A stretch of 64,000 nucleotides of DNA. It comes from Echinococcus granulosus (taxonomy: Eukaryota; Platyhelminthes; Cestoda; Cyclophyllidea; Taeniidae). A program made the position numbers and the translations under genes. The DNA lies in contig NW_020170522.1 in assembly GCF_000524195.1 (NCBI RefSeq), forward strand, positions 83,495 through 147,494. The letters are read 5' to 3'. Below, piece by piece: positions 25,543-37,829 of this stretch. Every line of letters starts with the position of its first letter. Within the stretch, counting starts at the first letter, position 1. The notes below the pieces were generated by a model, which was given only the letters and a program-made list of their open reading frames with translations, had not been told where the DNA came from and searched no databases.

Positions 25543-25674
25543 TGTAATACGATAGTGGTTTATNNNNNNNNNNNNNNNNNNNNNNNNNNNNNNNNNNNNN
25601 NNNNNNNNNNNNNNNNNNNNNNNNNNNNNNNNNNNNNNNNNNNNNNNNNNNNNNNNNNNNNNNGGGACGCTACA
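25543..25674 (+). repeat. 3' LTR of TRIM copy A, interrupted by assembly gap
   Basis: The first 21 bases match the 5' LTR start and the last 11 match its end. Between them are 100 N (25564-25663). By comparison with the 5' LTR about 166 bases should be there, so the gap size is a placeholder. Confidence 0.85.
25564..25663. other. Assembly gap, 100 N
   Basis: A round-number run of N inside a repeated LTR; typical of a scaffold join across a repeat. Confidence 0.98.
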
Positions 25675-26129
25675 GTAGGAAGATACACTTTTTAGGGATA
25701 CTGGGGTTGTGAAAAGCGTTTTGGTGCAAAGATCACGTTGCGGAGGCGTCGTCATTATTCGCCACAACAGACGGTAACTCAGAGCGTATGTACCCCCGAT
25801 CTGTTTTTACCTAATTAATGACTACTAGTAAAAATGACTTCGCCCAATCAGTCTGTTTTTGCAAAGGCTTTGAAGCCGGAAGAGAAGGTTATAAACGATG
25901 GTTACTACCACATTACTAACAAAATGTTATCGAGTTCTGTACTGTATGGCGGAAGCTCCACCAGAGGCAGAATAGTAAACCACGGCAACAGCACGTTCCA
26001 GTGCAAACATCCTCACCTTTCTATTTGTTTGTGTCAAAGTAAGAGTTAATTATATTCTTTTTCTATAATAATCTTACTTTAGCGAGACAAATAAATACAT
26101 TCAAGTAATTTTTAGCTTCATACACACAG

Positions 26130-26330
26130 TGCTTTCTTAATTCGTTAAACCAAGTTTGATTACGTGGACACCTAAGTCTCTGCAGATTGTTCTCCCGCTT
26201 AGTGATTTGGCTTTTGGTCCATGCCAGTACTCTCCTAACTCTTCTACATCGAAGTAATGTATTTCCTGTTACACTGCTATGCCTTTCATGACTTGAGGAA
26301 GGACCTGAAGCTCTGCATCCCCCCCCATCA
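26130..26330 (+). mobile_element. Decayed solo LTR of the TRIM family
   Basis: GGACACCTAAGTCTC, then TGGCTTTTGGTCCATGCCAG, then AAGTAATGTATTTCC follow the order of the LTR consensus seen at 47.4 and 48.9 kb. The borders are lost and no interior or partner LTR is seen. The rest of 25,679-27,058 holds nothing I recognise. Confidence 0.5.
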
Positions 26331-27058
26331 AAAGCTTACTAGGATTTAATTCATTGCTCTAATTGACCCAAAGTAAATGAAAATTCGTGCGATTTGATAT
26401 AATTGTGCTGATGGAGTGCAGCGAGTAAGGCTAAGAAGGGTCGTATTAATACGGTGCAAAGAAAGTTCATTTGTTGCCCTAATTGCAATTTTGAGGAAAC
26501 CTACCAAATTTTTAAATAATTTGAAAAGCTGCTATTATTATCTTTTGCTTTAAATGTTCTTAACCATTTTTTTATGGTTGTTACCATTGATAAGCAAGTG
26601 GCAGTAAAAGTTACGCATTGGATGCTTCTTTTGGCACACAATTTTTGAATATTCTGGCCATACGTGGTTCTGGAATTTTAAATTTTTGCTGTGATATTCA
26701 ATGAAAAGTATTTTGTTTACACTTACAAAATTTTTGATTTATGTGCAGATGCCGCTTCACCCCTTCCCGAGTGAGGCGGCTTTTTCAACAGCGGCCTCTG
26801 CCGTATGTTTATTTTTTGCCTTTTAACAGGGCAAAAAATTGCTTCTTTACACGGTCTTTAGGTTGGGTTTTGAAGCTTGTGTTGTCACATATGTAGAACT
26901 AGATTGTCTAACGTCCTATGAATTTTAGGGAGTTAAAATTTCTTGGAATTTGTTTGCTAGCGTATCCCATCTTTTGGTCACAGCCGACTTTCGTTTCTTC
27001 TTATGGAACTGCTGATTTTTAGATCATTTAATTTTGCTTTCATGCATCTTATAGTCAA

Positions 27059-30000
27059 ATGGAAAATGCATTTGAGCAAACCATCATTAATCGTCTTCGG
27101 ACTCTCAATCACACCCAGCGCTCTATCGAGAAGACTTCCCGTGCTTTTTTAAAAAATCGACACATGGCAAAAGAGCTTGTAAAGCTCTGGTTTAAGGAAT
27201 TTCGTGCAGGTAATCCCTGTCTGCTTATAACGCGATTTCCTAGCCGCTGACAAACTAAAACTCGCTTTTCTTCACCTCGTCAATGACGTTCTCGTAAATG
27301 GATCTCAAAAGGCATCACAATTCGCCCAACTCTTTGAGCCTGTTCTTAATTATGCCTTTCGAGAGACTGCTAGTGTTCAATCGCACCACATTCGATCGGC
27401 CGTGGCGCATTTGTTGGTCGTATGGGCCGAACGACAAATTTACCCGCGCCCCTTCTTGCGCCAGCTCCGCACCTCTTGTCAACGAGCCGCTTCACAGGCT
27501 GACACACGCAATCCGGTGAGCGCATTACCAATGATGATTTCTTTCACAATGTGACGCTCACGTTCGACTTTCTTTTTTCTAGGCGAAAAGCAGTTCGAAA
27601 CCCTCTCCATTCGATTTCTCCTTTACCTGCGCCCTCATCAACGCCTCTGCAACCACGCACCAGCCGCCATCTCTCTCTCCCGCCCTAATCTCCACCACCC
27701 CCACACTTGATGTGGGTAGTGGTGGTTCCATCTCGCCCTACGCCAATCTGGCAGTGTTCAGGGAGGAGTTGCAGCACGATCTGGAATTAGAGGCAGTGAA
27801 GTTACCGGAGACCGGGGAGTTGATTAGACAACTGGAGGCGCTGCAAAGCGCTCCCTCGGCTAACGCGATTACACGTCAGAAGATTTCGGAGTTTCCTGAG
27901 GAGGTCTCGGATCCCCAAATGGTGACAAAAATGCTCTCAGAGGGTGGTGAGTCAACGCGATGCTCGGTAGTGTTTAGCTAAGAGCTTGATTGGTGTCAGC
28001 CCTGGATGTCAATCATACTTCATTTAGGTGTTGTGTTTTGAGTAAGAATACTAGTAGTATTCTCCTGCGGCACCTAACTTGTCCCAACTTTGCAGTTTAC
28101 TCTTCATCCTTTAGTGCTTTTTTTCGACCAAAATAGAGTATAAAAAATTGATTGCAACTAGACATAAATGTTTGTGTTTGCGGTAATACTGTGCCTTCTT
28201 TTCCTTTATTCATCGTAATTTAGGACAATTAACCAAAGGCTTTGTATCCGCCTTAGCATCAATGTTGTGAGTACTTTTAGGCTGTCACCTTAGGAACGTG
28301 CGCCGCTAGTTTTAGTCGAAGCCAAAATATCTACATTCACTTCCTTTTTTAGTGAGGCTTTGCAGTGTTGAAGTGCTATGCTTTCTTATGGATGCATTTG
28401 TGAATGGGAGTGATTTCATTTAGTAATATCGCGTATAATACCCAAATTTCATCGAAAGTTGTGATTGATTCCATATGCGTCCTTAAGTCCTTGTTCGTCA
28501 TAACTAGTAGAGTATTTCGAAATTATGCACGGGGCAAAGCGCCCTCCATAAATTCCACTTCATTTGATATCGCATATTGACGACTTGCTGGCAGGTTTCC
28601 TTTACCCCTTGACCACTTTATTCGGACAAATCACTTGATCAAACTCTCCTTAGGAGTAGAAAGTGTTTCAAATCAGCATTTGCATGCTTGAAGGTGACTT
28701 TTTTTGTATGCAAAGTACGACAACTGATATTCACCTCTTGTGATTCAAGAGAGTTAATCCATGTGTCAAGTGTTAGGGTCCTGTGCTTGTTGTAATGCCA
28801 GATGTGATTTAGTAAGCCTTACCATTTTTTCCAGGCTTTTATTAATAACTCTGTAGAATACCTTAGGTTTCTTTGAACAGTTAATTTCCATGCCTCTATG
28901 AACTTTTGTTGATTAAAGTGAAGGCTAGAAATGGATTATATGCTGATAAAACATCCCAATTAGTCGAAAAATTGCAAAAATATTCCGAAGTCGAGCACAA
29001 ATACCGCTTTTATTTGTGTTCTCAAATCCCAAAACTTTGCACTTGTTTTCAGATTATTTTACGAGTTGCTACCGAGCAATATTGATGTTGGTTTATTAAG
29101 CCTAAGTCACTCAAACAGGGAGTAATTATTCATATTTGCGGTATTAAAGAGTCTTCTTCCACCGTAAAGTGGGGCGATCGCCCGACTCCGTTCTGATCAG
29201 ATCTTCTTGACTCCTCATAGAATTAAATAAAGCGAGAATTTTGTGGCACATCACCTTAGAAGGGACGTTAAACACCTTGGTTCTTGAGAGCACTAGTTTT
29301 GGGTGGAGTAAGATAACTGACAATCACTTAACTTATTTTCTCTGAACTGATGTTTTACGCGTTAGCGTTGCGCTGTTACGGAGTGGCAATCCTTTCACAG
29401 AGCCTCTGCAAGACGTCGCGAAATCCCAAGTCTACCACATTTTACCACCAATTTTTGATACTTCAATGGGTTTTTGTTAGCCATAAGTGAGGATGAACCT
29501 CTTTTTTATTTTGAAATCGAATTTGTCTAATCTCTGTGGCGCAATTTGGCGTATGATGCTACTAATTTGTTGATAAGTAACACTGGTTATTTGACTATTG
29601 CAGTTGATCAGAAGACCATGGTTGAACGAATTCAAACCGCCCTGCGCCAATTGGAATCATACAACCGCAGTCTGGACGAAGAGATGGTTCAGCGCCACAA
29701 TCTGAATTTGAGTCTTCGTGCCTACAAAAAGGCACTACTAGAGGCTTGTCAACAATCTCGAGCATGTATTCAAGTAAGGGCACTGAATTCCTTGTCTTTG
29801 TGACGACTTACAAGTGAGACACCTCGCCATTACTCTTTGTTCACCTTATTCACTGCCGGTAGCATGTGAACCTTATTAAAGGCATATTAGTAAGTAGCTC
29901 TTCCGAGCGTACGGATGGGGTAGAAAGTGTGACAATTTGTCCGCATCATTAGCATGAAGGCTGTGGGGTCCTGTGTAGTTATGCACACTGTTAAAACAGC

Positions 30001-30668
30001 TTCCACTATTACGCATACTTCGCTTCTTTCGCTGAATAAATTCCTCTACCTAGACCATCTTAATTGTTCCGGGAAGTCGTAGTCAATCGCGGGATAAAAA
30101 CGCAGACATTGTGACGAATTTGCATCGTATCAAAAGGTATTCAGTCTGCAGCGACCAAGCAGTCCATTTGGGCGTAAACCTGCGAAGTATCAACGGAACC
30201 TGCCATATTCCTCTCAGGAGGTGGAAACTATTAGAGGTTGTTACCCTACACTGACTCTAATGTAGCGTTCAGGTAATCTCCGAGATGTGAATGTAGCTTT
30301 ATTGCAACCGGGTAGAGGCGTTAAAAGCCTAATAGCATACGCGGTGCGGAGCGAACTCCATGCGAAGACTAGTGAATTTAAAAGCTAAGTGAAAAGGATT
30401 TCATTCACAACCAATAGCAAATAGGTGCTTCAGACATGCAGTGCTTGATGTGAAGAGATGGCAGAATGCTAAGTCATGAAGCCTACTGTTTCTTGTGCTT
30501 CTTTTGCATTTTTGCCGTTTAATTTCCTAGAACATTCGCGAAAAGCAGGCCTATGCGACTTCCCTGCAAACGAGTTTGGACAGCCATTTGCGAAGTCTGC
30601 CAGACGATCAGAAATACGAGAGTGCATTTCTGGCACCACTGCCCTCCGTTGGTGATCTGTTTCGTTAA
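27059..30668 (+). CDS. RPRD1B: RPRD1-type RNA polymerase II CTD-interacting protein, 5 exons
   Basis: RPRD1 proteins bind phosphorylated Pol II CTD through a CID and dimerise through a coiled coil; they act in the nucleus in transcription and CTD dephosphorylation. Exons: 27059-27209, 27244-27515, 27583-27946, 29604-29773, 30531-30668; 364 aa, phases consistent. The CID is about residues 1-135 (MENAFEQTIINRLRTLNHTQ; KLAFLHLVNDVLVNGSQKAS; HLLVVWAERQIYPRPFLRQL). A Pro/Ser linker follows, then ELIRQLEALQSAPSANAITR and ISEFPEEVSDPQMV, matching the conserved LPQEV region. The coiled coil is TALRQLESYNRSLDEEMVQR, and the C-terminus LPSVGDLFR matches the vertebrate ending. The first intron is 34 nt and the second 67 nt. 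The ATG follows an AG, so a 5'-UTR exon is likely. Whether it is the A or B type cannot be decided. Confidence 0.9.
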
Positions 30669-31016
30669 CATTGCCACTCATTAATTTTATACATATACCT
30701 ATCTATACACATTCCCTTCCTTTTTAGTAGAGGGACTTTGTACTTATGTTTTGAGTGCCTTTTAATGAAAGAAATATTGAGTTAAATAGACTATTTTTAG
30801 ACGATTGTCAAAGTGTTAATCAGGAAAACGTTTGCAGACATTTGCACTCCCCACTGCTAGAAGTCATCATAAGGTCAAGTTTTTTTACGTGCGTCTGCTC
30901 CCCCGATGTGTTCTGGGCGAATCAAGGAATTTTGGTAGTTTCTAGTACAATTTAAACTTTTGTTGATTAATGCCGTTTTGATTCGTTAAGACTCCAAACA
31001 TTCCCACCATTCAAAC

Positions 31017-31022
31017 AATAAA
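31017..31022 (+). terminator. Possible polyadenylation signal of the RPRD1 gene
   Basis: AATAAA about 350 nt after the stop codon and 105 nt before the convergent gene's stop. Confidence 0.4.
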
Positions 31023-31126
31023 CCATTCCTCACATTCATATCTTCACCTTCAAAGAAAAAAAGCAATCAAACATAAATGTATTATCAAACCAGATGCAGA
31101 TAACATTCATCAAAAAACAGTCACAT

Positions 31127-34100
31127 CTATCGGTAGAATCGTTCGCTATCATCACCCAACTTATACCGACATAAATCAAGCATCTCGCGATCATCATTAA
31201 TTGAATGTTGCACATTGTTGGGATAGTCTGCGATGTCTCCTCCGGATCGGTACTTCGATGCTAGAGCCGCTCCAACCACTGAACGCGAGAGGATGCAGAC
31301 CATGGTGGAGAAGATGGACTGCAGTGCGGTGCACAGCATGAAGACATTCCATAGGGTATTTGATGCCGTCAACAGGGCCACTAGAGCCGTACCCCATACT
31401 AGCAGCTGCCCCAAGCACGTTTTTAGTAGGGCAATGAGCCTCTGTTGTCGTTTCATTCCCTTGCTCAGATTATCCAATGTTGACCATCGTCTCAGTGCTA
31501 CGCATATGACCACGAATTGGACTAGAAGTAGGAGGACTGCTGGTGTGAGGAAGAAGTAGAGGGTGTCGGTGCTGGCTACGAAACTGCAAGCGACTCGTTG
31601 TGACCTCACTGCGCTAGTCGCCCCACTATCTCCAACGCTGTCGGCAGAACCGAGAAGAGTTGACTCGTTTATCACAGGAAAAGACTGTTGGATAGTCATG
31701 CTAAGCGGCACAGCAAAGATGCAGACCAAGGCGATAGCATTGACCCAGGTTTTGCGAAAGCAGCCAATGGAACGATGGGAGGAGTCTGAATGGAAGGAGA
31801 AGATGAAGCCAATGATGGCGGAGAGGGCCTGGGCGGACAGGTTGACAAGATAGCCGAAGTTTGCGGTCAGGAGGATGATTGCAAAGCTTCGACTTCCTAT
31901 GTCAAGACTGCAGCAGACCAGAGTTAGGAGGGCGGAGATACTTAGGAAGATTTGACCGAGGAAGTAACCCACACCGTAGAAATGTCGTGCCTAGGGAAGT
32001 CGAGAAGGACATTGAATGTGCAGACTTGGGGCGGTTTCATGTAACACCCAGTCCGAAGACTGCAAGATCATCAGGTATTGAGCACCGCGGTAAACAAAAA
32101 CATGCAAAAGGCTGCTTTCGTCAGTGACGTTTTCCACCGTGGAAGTTGGTGCTCAGGCTACAGCGTTTATTCCCGTCAACGTTCTAGTCAGCGTATGGAG
32201 CTTCTGATTCTGGATGTCTGAACAAAATAACCTGTTGCAAAGCAACTTCATGGGAAGAGTGAGCACAATCATTCTCGTAAACGAAATCCTTGTCCACAAT
32301 GAGTACCTAAACAGTTTTCTGCTTTCGCCTACCAACGAAGCGTTCATATTGCTGCATTAATTTGAAGGCGCATTTTTACAGAGAAGCTTCAAATCCTCTG
32401 GATTGCGCTACAAAACACGAGTAGATCATTTCATGCCAGCATCAAAGCAAACATTGGAGCAGTGAACATGCGCTCTTTCACCATCATTTCAGCACCGATT
32501 GCAAAGTGAAGCAGGTCGTGCTGACTAGTTTTTCCATGTTGAAGCCTCCCCGGTATTGGCGGGGCACTGGGATATGCGTAAATGTGGAGCGGGTCTGTGC
32601 CGAAAGGTGTATTTTGCACTCTGAAACTGCTATTGTCTTTGACGAGTCTAGAAGTTCCGCTTTGGCTTGAGTGACTTGAGGAAATATCATGGATGAGGAG
32701 GAGGAATTTCAGTCAGATTAAGCAGCGTTGTCGGGTTGAGCACTACCACGCATCATTACAAATGACTTCTCCGGATCAAAGGGATTAACTGCGGTTGTAA
32801 ATCTAGTGTTGGATCTCCAAATAAGTCCGTCAGTTTATAGTTTTTATTTAGAATGGGTCCTTCGAGCAATTATCGTGACCCAAATAATTAACTTTCAACA
32901 GTTCTAGACAAATTTTCTCCGAAGATTTTCTTTCGGCCTTTACCGAAAGCCTTAATGTGGTAAGCTTATTTACTCCTCTATGGTTCAAGTTTCTATTCGC
33001 TCACCACAATATGACAAGTTGATCATGTCCATGGGGCACATAACTGTCGCCTGACCTCTTCGCTCTTCGGAATCTCCATTTTTTCCGCACTCTTGCAATG
33101 TTTCCCTAATTTAAGTCATATCGTTACAATAGCTTTAAAATGCTCACCAAATCAAACGTGACTTTCAAGAAGAGCCGGGAAGTGGACCCATACAGGCGGA
33201 AAAAAAAAGCCGTTTTTTGTGCCTCCGAAACAGGACGACCACCCCGACGCCGCTATGCGCGCTGGGAATGCATGGCCGTCCCAACGTATAAACAAGTGGC
33301 CATTTCCCCCCGCCCACTCCCATTCCCCTGACGTCACTTTATTGCAGAATTATTTAGGAGAAGGCCAGAGTGCTCAAGTTTTATTTGGCTGGAAAATATT
33401 CCGGACGAATTGGATCTTTTGATTTCAACCTAAGTTGCTCCAACGATTTTGGTATAATATAGAAATTTAATGAGATCTACGCATTGGAGACAAGTTGGTG
33501 GGCAATCCAAAAAGAAAGATGTTCATGAGGTAAAGTTACTTCAAAATTTATCTACTCTAGGGTTTTATAAATTAATAATGTAAACATTTTCTACAAATTC
33601 TGGTCCAACTCTCTTGGCTCACCTCAAATGACTTCAGGTAGGCGAATCGAGACAGAATGCCTCAGCGGAAAGAGAAGGCTTCTCTAGTTCAGCTCAAGCC
33701 TAGTGTTTTCCGGATTCGAAAAAAGTATTTCGACAGGGAAAAATTAATACCCACATTCTTCCACTCCTTCACCGTGCGGTTAAATGTGTCCACATGCATT
33801 CATGAGTTGGATGTTAATGTGGATCGTCCTGTAGCATTGTGAGTTGCTATGACTGCATCACCGTGCTTCATAAAGGGTGGGAGATCTGCCGTTGAAGTCA
33901 TTACAAATCTTTGGTGTACAGTTCCCGCAATACCCATGGGTAGCCACTGACGACGTCGGGACTACTCTTTCAACAACAGCCTGAGCCTCATTAAATAGGC
34001 CTCACAAGGACGAAAGGAGTCAATACGGAGGAGGCAAAAAGCTACCAATGTTTGACCACTCCAACCCGCTCAAGACTGTCTGCTCCAAGGTCTCTCAAGT

Positions 34101-35330
34101 TATGAACATTCGATCGCTGAATGCAAGTCCCAACTGGAGTCGCTTGGTGCTACCTGTGTCAAGATTAAGTGAACTTAGAATCGCCAGTAAGATCCAAATC
34201 TGGCGACAGAATCGTTGTGTCACTTGAACACTCAACCAGGCATTTCTAATCCAAGGCCCAGTTCCCAGTGTCTGATCCCATCTAAGCGCTATCACATGAC
34301 AAATCATTCTTTAAGCGCTTAGTCAAAGGTGGTAGAAACTCCCGCCTATTTTTAATTCCCCCCGATCACTTTAACAGTGAGAGACACAAAAATACTTAAA
34401 ACAAGTGAAAACGACTTGGATATTTTCCACTTTTTGCTTTTGAGGACCCTTGTGTACGAAAGCCACTACTTCTGCCTTCTCGAAATTGCCTTATATTAAG
34501 GCGCCGAATGAAAAAGCTAACGAGCATCCTCAAATACGACAACATCGTTGGTTTTGGAATTTGGATGTTGAGCTCTCGACCTCCATAACCATTCCTGTAT
34601 CTACCACAAAAATAAGTTGCTGCACGGACAGGGAACATTAAATTTGCCTTCGTTTCATTACTTTCACGACCCATTAAGAAGCCTAGGTGGCTATAAATAA
34701 TTACGCCCTGGAGTAAAAAACTAACATTCGAGAGGAGAAAAGGTGGAATGGATTGACCTTGCAAACCCAGTTAACCCCTCCGATGATACACACCTGATTG
34801 GAGGGAATGCGGTCGAATTTCCCACTTTCGTCAATGTCATCACTTAGGTAAGCTCATTCTAGGAAGTGAAGGATTAGCCTTGATCGGCTTGAGTTCTTTG
34901 ACTACGTAAGGCAATTACACATGAACCCGCTGACCGCTTCGACATGGGAATTCGCATAAGTAAACGACTTCTACAAAAAGCAGTATGGTTTTTAAGTCAG
35001 AACTGTCGAAAATGTGTGCTGGTACCAAAAAAATTGGATTATTACTGATGCTGGAAAAAAAAAGAGTTAATGTCGTTTCATTTAAACAATAAAAGGAGGA
35101 ATAAAGGTGAAAATAGTGTGTTTTAAGCCTTAATAGAGTGCCCAAAAATCGTATTGCTACTTCACTCTTACCTTCTTGAAGGAGATGAGCGTCACGAGAT
35201 GGATCAGCAGAAAGCTGAAATTCACCCCAAAGCAGATGTGTGTGAGCATGTAGGAGTCTGCATAAAAGACCTTCCTTTGAGTAAGCGTGTCGTTAGACTT
35301 GAAAGCTGCTTCGTCTGCGCCATCATCCAT
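31127..35330 (-). CDS. Orphan seven-transmembrane receptor, two coding exons
   Basis: Coding exons 35330-35172 and 31990-31127 join in phase 0 (…LISFKK / ARHFYGVGYF…) across a 3.18-kb intron, giving 340 aa. The ATG is in a strong context (ACAGCCATGG). A short outside N-terminus with an Asn-Asp-Thr glycosylation site is followed by seven hydrophobic segments at about residues 29-50, 61-84, 90-120, 134-152, 190-215, 236-262 and 264-285, with a basic third inner loop (ALRRWSTLDNLSKGMKRQQR). The layout fits a G-protein-coupled receptor. I see neither a DRY nor an NPxxY motif nor a GPS site, so the class is open. A CCAAT cluster lies just 5'. The ligand cannot be inferred. Confidence 0.6.
31991..35171 (-). 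other. Large intron of the 7TM receptor gene
   Basis: Begins GTAAGAG and ends CCCTAG. Apart from a short GC-richer patch near 33.2 kb, open on both strands and not convincing, I see no gene or repeat in it. Confidence 0.5.
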
Positions 35331-35453
35331 GGCTGTGACAGCAACGGTCAGGCTAATGAGCGTCCCTACGGCGATGGGAGAATCGTCCGGACTTATTCCC
35401 CATCCTCCCTTTGTACACAGAGGGTAGCGTGTAGGGCTGCCACGCGCGCCTCG

Positions 35454-35531
35454 CCAATGCAGGCGCCCCATTGGCTGGGAGGCAAAACACCAGGCCAAAT
35501 TGATCGACCAATCAGAGGTCTCGGTGATTGG
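35454..35531. promoter_or_regulatory. CCAAT-box cluster, probable promoter of the 7TM receptor gene
   Basis: Four CCAAT pentamers within 78 bp: CCAAT at 35454 and 35508, ATTGG at 35470 and 35527, alternating in orientation. The last two have the full NF-Y context (ACCAATCAG, GATTGGTT). The local GC-rich sequence lies 125-200 bp upstream of the receptor ATG. Confidence 0.5.
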
Positions 35532-35539
35532 TTGACCTT

Positions 35540-37622
35540 AGGTGGAATTTACGGAAACAGCGCAATCAACCAAGACTGATCAAAGTGCGCCTGTAATTTT
35601 CTACTAAGGGAGTAAATTTAAAAGATTACTTGAGGTTTAAGTAATTTTTGAGGGAAGTAGTTTAAACCAAGTTATTTGTGCTTATTTTAAGTGTTGTCGA
35701 AGTGGAGGAGGAGCCCTTAGTTTCGCATTCACTATTGCTGGGGGTACAACCAATTAGTATTTTACAGGCCGGATTTATTTTTAATGATCCATATGAAGTC
35801 GTATAGCCACAGTTCGGTATAATATTCTGGCCTTAGGAAGGAATTTTCGTTGTATGCATACTTCCAAACAGGACCAATGAAGGGAAATGCTTGGGGTAAA
35901 TGCCCTCATTTTAATTCTAGTAACTGGGACTCACATTTACACAACTTCTGTGCAAAAAACTTACGTTATGCTAAAAAAATCTGGGAGTATTTAGTGGTAT
36001 TTTAAGTCCTCATTTAATGCCCAAGTTATGATTTTTTTGAAACAGTATGTTTTTACAACAATTCACTTAAAATCAGATGATGGCAATATGAATGATTTTC
36101 CTTGCTAAATTGGGATTGTAAATTGAGACCGGATGAGTATGTAATTTTCTAAGTGCGCATAACCCTTAAATTTCATAGAATCCTGGGAAGCAACTCATTT
36201 TGTGTCTTAAATAATGGTTTAAATAGTGTGAAGAAGTGATTAGCATCTCGATTTCTCATTCGCTTGCCCACTTTTGACGGGATAAATAAATAAGAGTGAT
36301 CAAAAATTCTCGGTAATGATTAAATTAATCATTGAACCTGATTTTCCTGAACTAAATCAACCATCCAGAAGGCAGGCGAACGAAAAACCTTCCTCCTAAG
36401 ACTTAATATAAAGCCAAGTTTTCTCACGAAAAAGGCACTAAAGTATCGTTTGAAGCGTAAAAGATTTGTGTGAATGCGTGATTCTATTTAGCCATGGGGG
36501 TGAAACAATTTGGACTTGGTGGGTTTTAAGCATGACCTTACGGGCGCTTTGTTGGTCGGAAGTACAGCTTGTTGGGGTTTACGAACCCGCGTGGTCAAAC
36601 CACTATGATGGTACTCAACTTCTGAGCTTCTGCCTCGCTATTCCCATGGTCATTCTTTTGTTTCGGCCATCAAAATGTGATCGGTGATCTAAAAACCGCC
36701 CAGGAACTGCAGACATTAATTTTTATTTTTGACATGAAGACTATTTAATTCCTCAACGGTTCCATCTTTTCCGGAGTCTTGACTCTTTTGTGAACCAAAG
36801 TGTTGAAGAGAGGAATGAGTTCCCTGGTCTTGTACAGCTCAAAGCTAAGAGGTGCACCATAACCAGCATATTTATGATGACTACAGGCAGAAACATTTGA
36901 AAAACCACACTATTTGCGTCTATTCCTCCGTTCTAGCTTGCCCTCATTCCAAAGTTGTTTAGGCATCTATCTGCACTCTTTTTGGACATTAGCGATGTGG
37001 AGAGAGTATCATGTGTTTACGGATTTCACATACCTCCGCATTAATGTGATGGCAATACCATAATGGACGTCCTCGAATTGGTAAATTCTAGTGTAGCTAC
37101 AGTTGCTAACTGCCTTCATGCAGAACAGAAGATTTCGATGCTTCCCAAGGCTGAGTGTGGCTTTGGCATCCTCTCCGCTGTAACTATTCCCACATCTATC
37201 CATCCTTAGCGAGACGTCCTCCTTACGTAAAGTTAAGATCTAAAAACAGATCAGAGTAATCAAGACAGTTACCCATTTACATCTAGTTTGCTTGTCACGC
37301 TCACTGGTGAAGCGTCCTGAGGTTACCTGAAGTAACGAACCGTACCAGCCTGAATGTACAGAAGGCCTTGAAGACTACAGGTATACCCAAAGAGCCATTT
37401 CGTGGAGTGGAGGTACAACCTGGTGAGATTGATGTAATATATACATAGTGGCTTTTCACAAACCATGTTTTATCAGATTTGTGAATCAGATAGACTTGAT
37501 GTAACAAAAAAGCATTGGCGGTTCGTAAGGCCTTCAATAAGACTTTCGTCTAATCGAACGCAGAATGATCTCTCTCCTCTTTGGTAAACCTTTATTTATT
37601 TTTTACAAAATGAACTGGAATT
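35540..37622. other. Intergenic, no gene recognised
   Basis: AT-rich sequence. Open frames here are short and without recognisable motifs or convincing splice borders on either strand. Confidence 0.5.
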
Positions 37623-37829
37623 ATGGTGGACAAAGAAGTAAAAATAACTAAATGTGGGTATGCATTAAATGAGAAACAACTCTTTTTTACCGAATGTTCA
37701 AATGTCGCGGCAGATTCTATCATCAACTTAAACACAGGTCACACAAGTGACATCGATTTCTGGTCATGTGATGACAAACCGCGTCATACGTGTGCATGGA
37801 ATCAGATAGGTACCTGGCCATGCTTCTGA
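37623..37829 (+). CDS. In-frame 68-codon ORF directly upstream of the orphan gene
   Basis: It starts ATG (MVDKEVKITKCGYALNEKQL) and ends in TGA immediately followed, in the same frame, by the ATG of the 1124-codon ORF. It could be 5' UTR, a uORF, part of a longer protein read through the UGA, or the stop may be spliced out. A possible donor, GTACCT, sits at about 37,809. Confidence 0.3.
   Translation: MVDKEVKITKCGYALNEKQLFFTECSNVAADSIINLNTGHTSDIDFWSCDDKPRHTCAWNQIGTWPCF

Larger units (their letters stand above)
24754..25674 (+). mobile_element. Complete TRIM (terminal-repeat retrotransposon in miniature), copy A
   Basis: The direct LTRs start TGTAATACGATAGTGG and end GGGACGCTACA. The 5' LTR is 24754-24951 (198 bp); the 3' LTR is 25543-25674, with a 100-N gap inside. 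A primer site follows the 5' LTR and a polypurine tract precedes the 3' LTR. The 4-bp target duplication GTAG is intact (24750-24753 and 25675-25678). The interior, about 590 bp, has no meaningful ORF, so the element is non-autonomous and must use proteins of another LTR element. TRIMs of this type are known to be abundant and expressed in taeniid tapeworms. This is the youngest-looking copy in the window. Confidence 0.9.

Noticed and set aside
31233..31972. Long + strand open frames opposite the 7TM receptor exon
   Set aside because: Shadows of the coding - strand; no motif and no splice logic.
33140..33422. Open frames on both strands in a GC-richer patch of the receptor intron
   Set aside because: Open on several frames at once because of composition; no motif or exon borders.
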